Notes under the pieces: model-generated
Databases searched by the model: none
Told to the model about the DNA's origin: nothing
The model's input: the letters and a program-made list of their open reading frames with translations, nothing else
Origin: Actinomycetes bacterium
GTDB lineage: Bacteria > Actinomycetota > Acidimicrobiia > Acidimicrobiales > Bog-793
NCBI GenBank assembly: GCA_021823365.1
Contig: JAKAOD010000209.1
Span: 1 to 6,048 of the forward strand
Direction: 5' to 3'
Length of the DNA stretch: 6,048 nucleotides
Program-made: the position numbers and the translations under genes
Shown here: one piece after another, positions 5,571-6,048 of the stretch
Numbering within the stretch: position 1 is the first letter of the stretch
How the letters are laid out: each line of letters starts with the position of its first letter

Positions 5571-5594
5571 GTGCTGAGCAGGGGAAAGGGATGA
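5571..5594 (+). CDS. Seven-residue mini-ORF coupled to the MFS start
   Basis: GTG at 5571 encodes VLSRGKG and stops at TGA 5592-5594, which overlaps the ATG of the MFS gene as ATGA. GAGGAG at 5561-5566 lies four bases upstream. The arrangement would allow translational coupling. It may also be chance, since AGGGG at 5580-5584 already gives the MFS gene its own ribosome-binding site. Confidence 0.2.
   Translation: MLSRGKG
5580..5584 (+). promoter_or_regulatory. Ribosome-binding site of the MFS gene
   Basis: AGGGG followed by six bases precedes ATG at 5591. It supports this start; no other in-frame start codon lies close upstream. Confidence 0.5.
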
Positions 5595-6048
5595 CGGGGG
5601 TCACCTTCGCCGGGCGCCGGCACGTCCGCCGGCGGGCCCGCCTCCGGCTGCTCGTCGCCGCGAGCGGCCTCTCCTCCGTCGGCGACGGTCTCGTCCTCGT
5701 CGCGTTCCCGCTGCTGGCCGTGCACGTCACGTCGTCGGCGCTGCTCATCTCGGGGCTCGTCGTTGCCGGCCGGTTGCCCTGGCTGGTGGTCGCCCTGCCC
5801 GGAGGCGTGCTCGCCGACAGGGCGGAGCAGGGCCTCCTCGTCCTCACCGTCGACTTGCTGCGCGCCGTCGTCGTCGCCGCGGTGGCGCTCGGGGCGGTGA
5901 CCGGGCGGATCACCATCTGGGAGATGTACGCCGGCAGCTTCCTCGTAGGTGCGGGGGAGACCATCGACTTCGCCGTCACCCAGTCGCTCGTCCCGGTCCT
6001 CGCCGGCGAAGCCGACCTCAACCGTTTCAACGGCCAGGTCAACGCCGC
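5591..6048 (+). CDS. MFS transporter (MFS_3/EntS-like exporter), N-terminal part
   Basis: The first 152 residues of a major facilitator superfamily transporter are present and the gene runs off the right edge. After a basic N-terminus (RRHVRRRARLR), helix 1 is about residues 19-44 and contains LSSVGDGL, typical of actinobacterial MFS_3 exporters. Helix 2 is about 50-70, followed by the loop GGVLADR at about 76-82, the equivalent of MFS motif A. Helix 3 is about 86-104 (VDLLRAVVVAAVALGAV) and helix 4 about 112-130 (YAGSFLVGAGETIDF), ahead of the family's usual segment with NRFNGQ. These proteins use the proton gradient to export small molecules such as siderophores or drugs; the substrate here cannot be told. 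ATG at 5591 is supported by AGGGG six bases upstream. It is divergent from the c-di-GMP gene, and the intervening region holds candidate attenuator elements. Confidence 0.9.
   Translation, partial: MTGVTFAGRRHVRRRARLRLLVAASGLSSVGDGLVLVAFPLLAVHVTSSALLISGLVVAGRLPWLVVALPGGVLADRAEQGLLVLTVDLLRAVVVAAVALGAVTGRITIWEMYAGSFLVGAGETIDFAVTQSLVPVLAGEADLNRFNGQVNA

Larger units (their letters stand above)
5173..5590. other. 418-base intergenic region between divergent genes
   Basis: No convincing protein gene longer than the mini-ORFs listed separately is found here. Longer open frames through it on both strands lack a family signature and are explained by high GC. It holds, in order on the plus strand, a perfect Shine-Dalgarno with an eight-codon ORF, two hairpins, and the leader of the MFS gene with a second mini-ORF. 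No strong -35/-10 pair was found for either flanking gene. Weak possibilities are TGTAGT at 5246-5251 and TAGCCT at 5512-5517 on the plus strand. TAGGAC at 5178-5173 on the minus strand could serve the c-di-GMP gene only if it starts downstream of 5172. Confidence 0.6.

Noticed and set aside
5176..6042. 288-residue minus-strand open frame across the intergenic region and MFS gene
   Set aside because: It is low-complexity Thr/Ser/Arg/Pro sequence antisense to a clear transporter.

Overview
This is a GC-rich window (third codon positions are mostly G or C, and GTG starts are common). It probably comes from an actinomycete-type chromosome. The gene families fit Actinomycetota: an FtsH-like AAA protease with a short external loop, a multipass-GAF-GGDEF-EAL protein, an AlkB-type dioxygenase of the 'MGGSC...FRPRGVR' sort, and an MFS_3-type exporter. 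A LexA box of the CGAAC-N4-GTTCG type also fits a Gram-positive or actinobacterial host. A narrower placement such as Acidimicrobiia would be a guess.

Layout from left to right. (1) On the minus strand at the left edge, directly after the stop of the next gene, is a piece of a CoaC/Dfp-like flavoprotein that lacks its N-terminal part. (2) A complete membrane-anchored FtsH-like AAA+ zinc protease lies on the minus strand at 163-1968. It starts at a GTG with a clear Shine-Dalgarno, not at the first possible start. (3) A 221-base divergent control region (1969-2189) holds a candidate promoter for the protease on the minus strand. On the plus strand it holds a LexA/SOS-type box and a TATGAT -10 element for the next gene. 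(4) On the plus strand, 2190-2474, is a short AlkB-family gene whose beginning and end are recognisable but whose catalytic middle is absent. (5) Convergent with it, only 13 bases away, is a large minus-strand gene (2488-5172) for a membrane-bound GAF-GGDEF-EAL cyclic-di-GMP enzyme with both catalytic motif sets intact. (6) A 418-base non-coding stretch (5173-5590) holds a perfect ribosome-binding site in front of an eight-codon ORF, a 12-base-pair hairpin overlapping that ORF's end, a perfect 14-base-pair GC hairpin, and a second mini-ORF. (7) The N-terminal third of an MFS exporter starts at 5591 and runs off the right edge.

The genes do not form one pathway. The themes are membrane protein quality control (FtsH-like), DNA alkylation damage response (SOS-linked AlkB remnant), second-messenger signalling (c-di-GMP) and efflux (MFS).

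The most notable points are the SOS-box-controlled but internally deleted AlkB gene, a possible leader-peptide/hairpin control region before the exporter, and several departures of the protease from classical FtsH. No tRNA, rRNA, CRISPR array, insertion sequence or integrase was seen.
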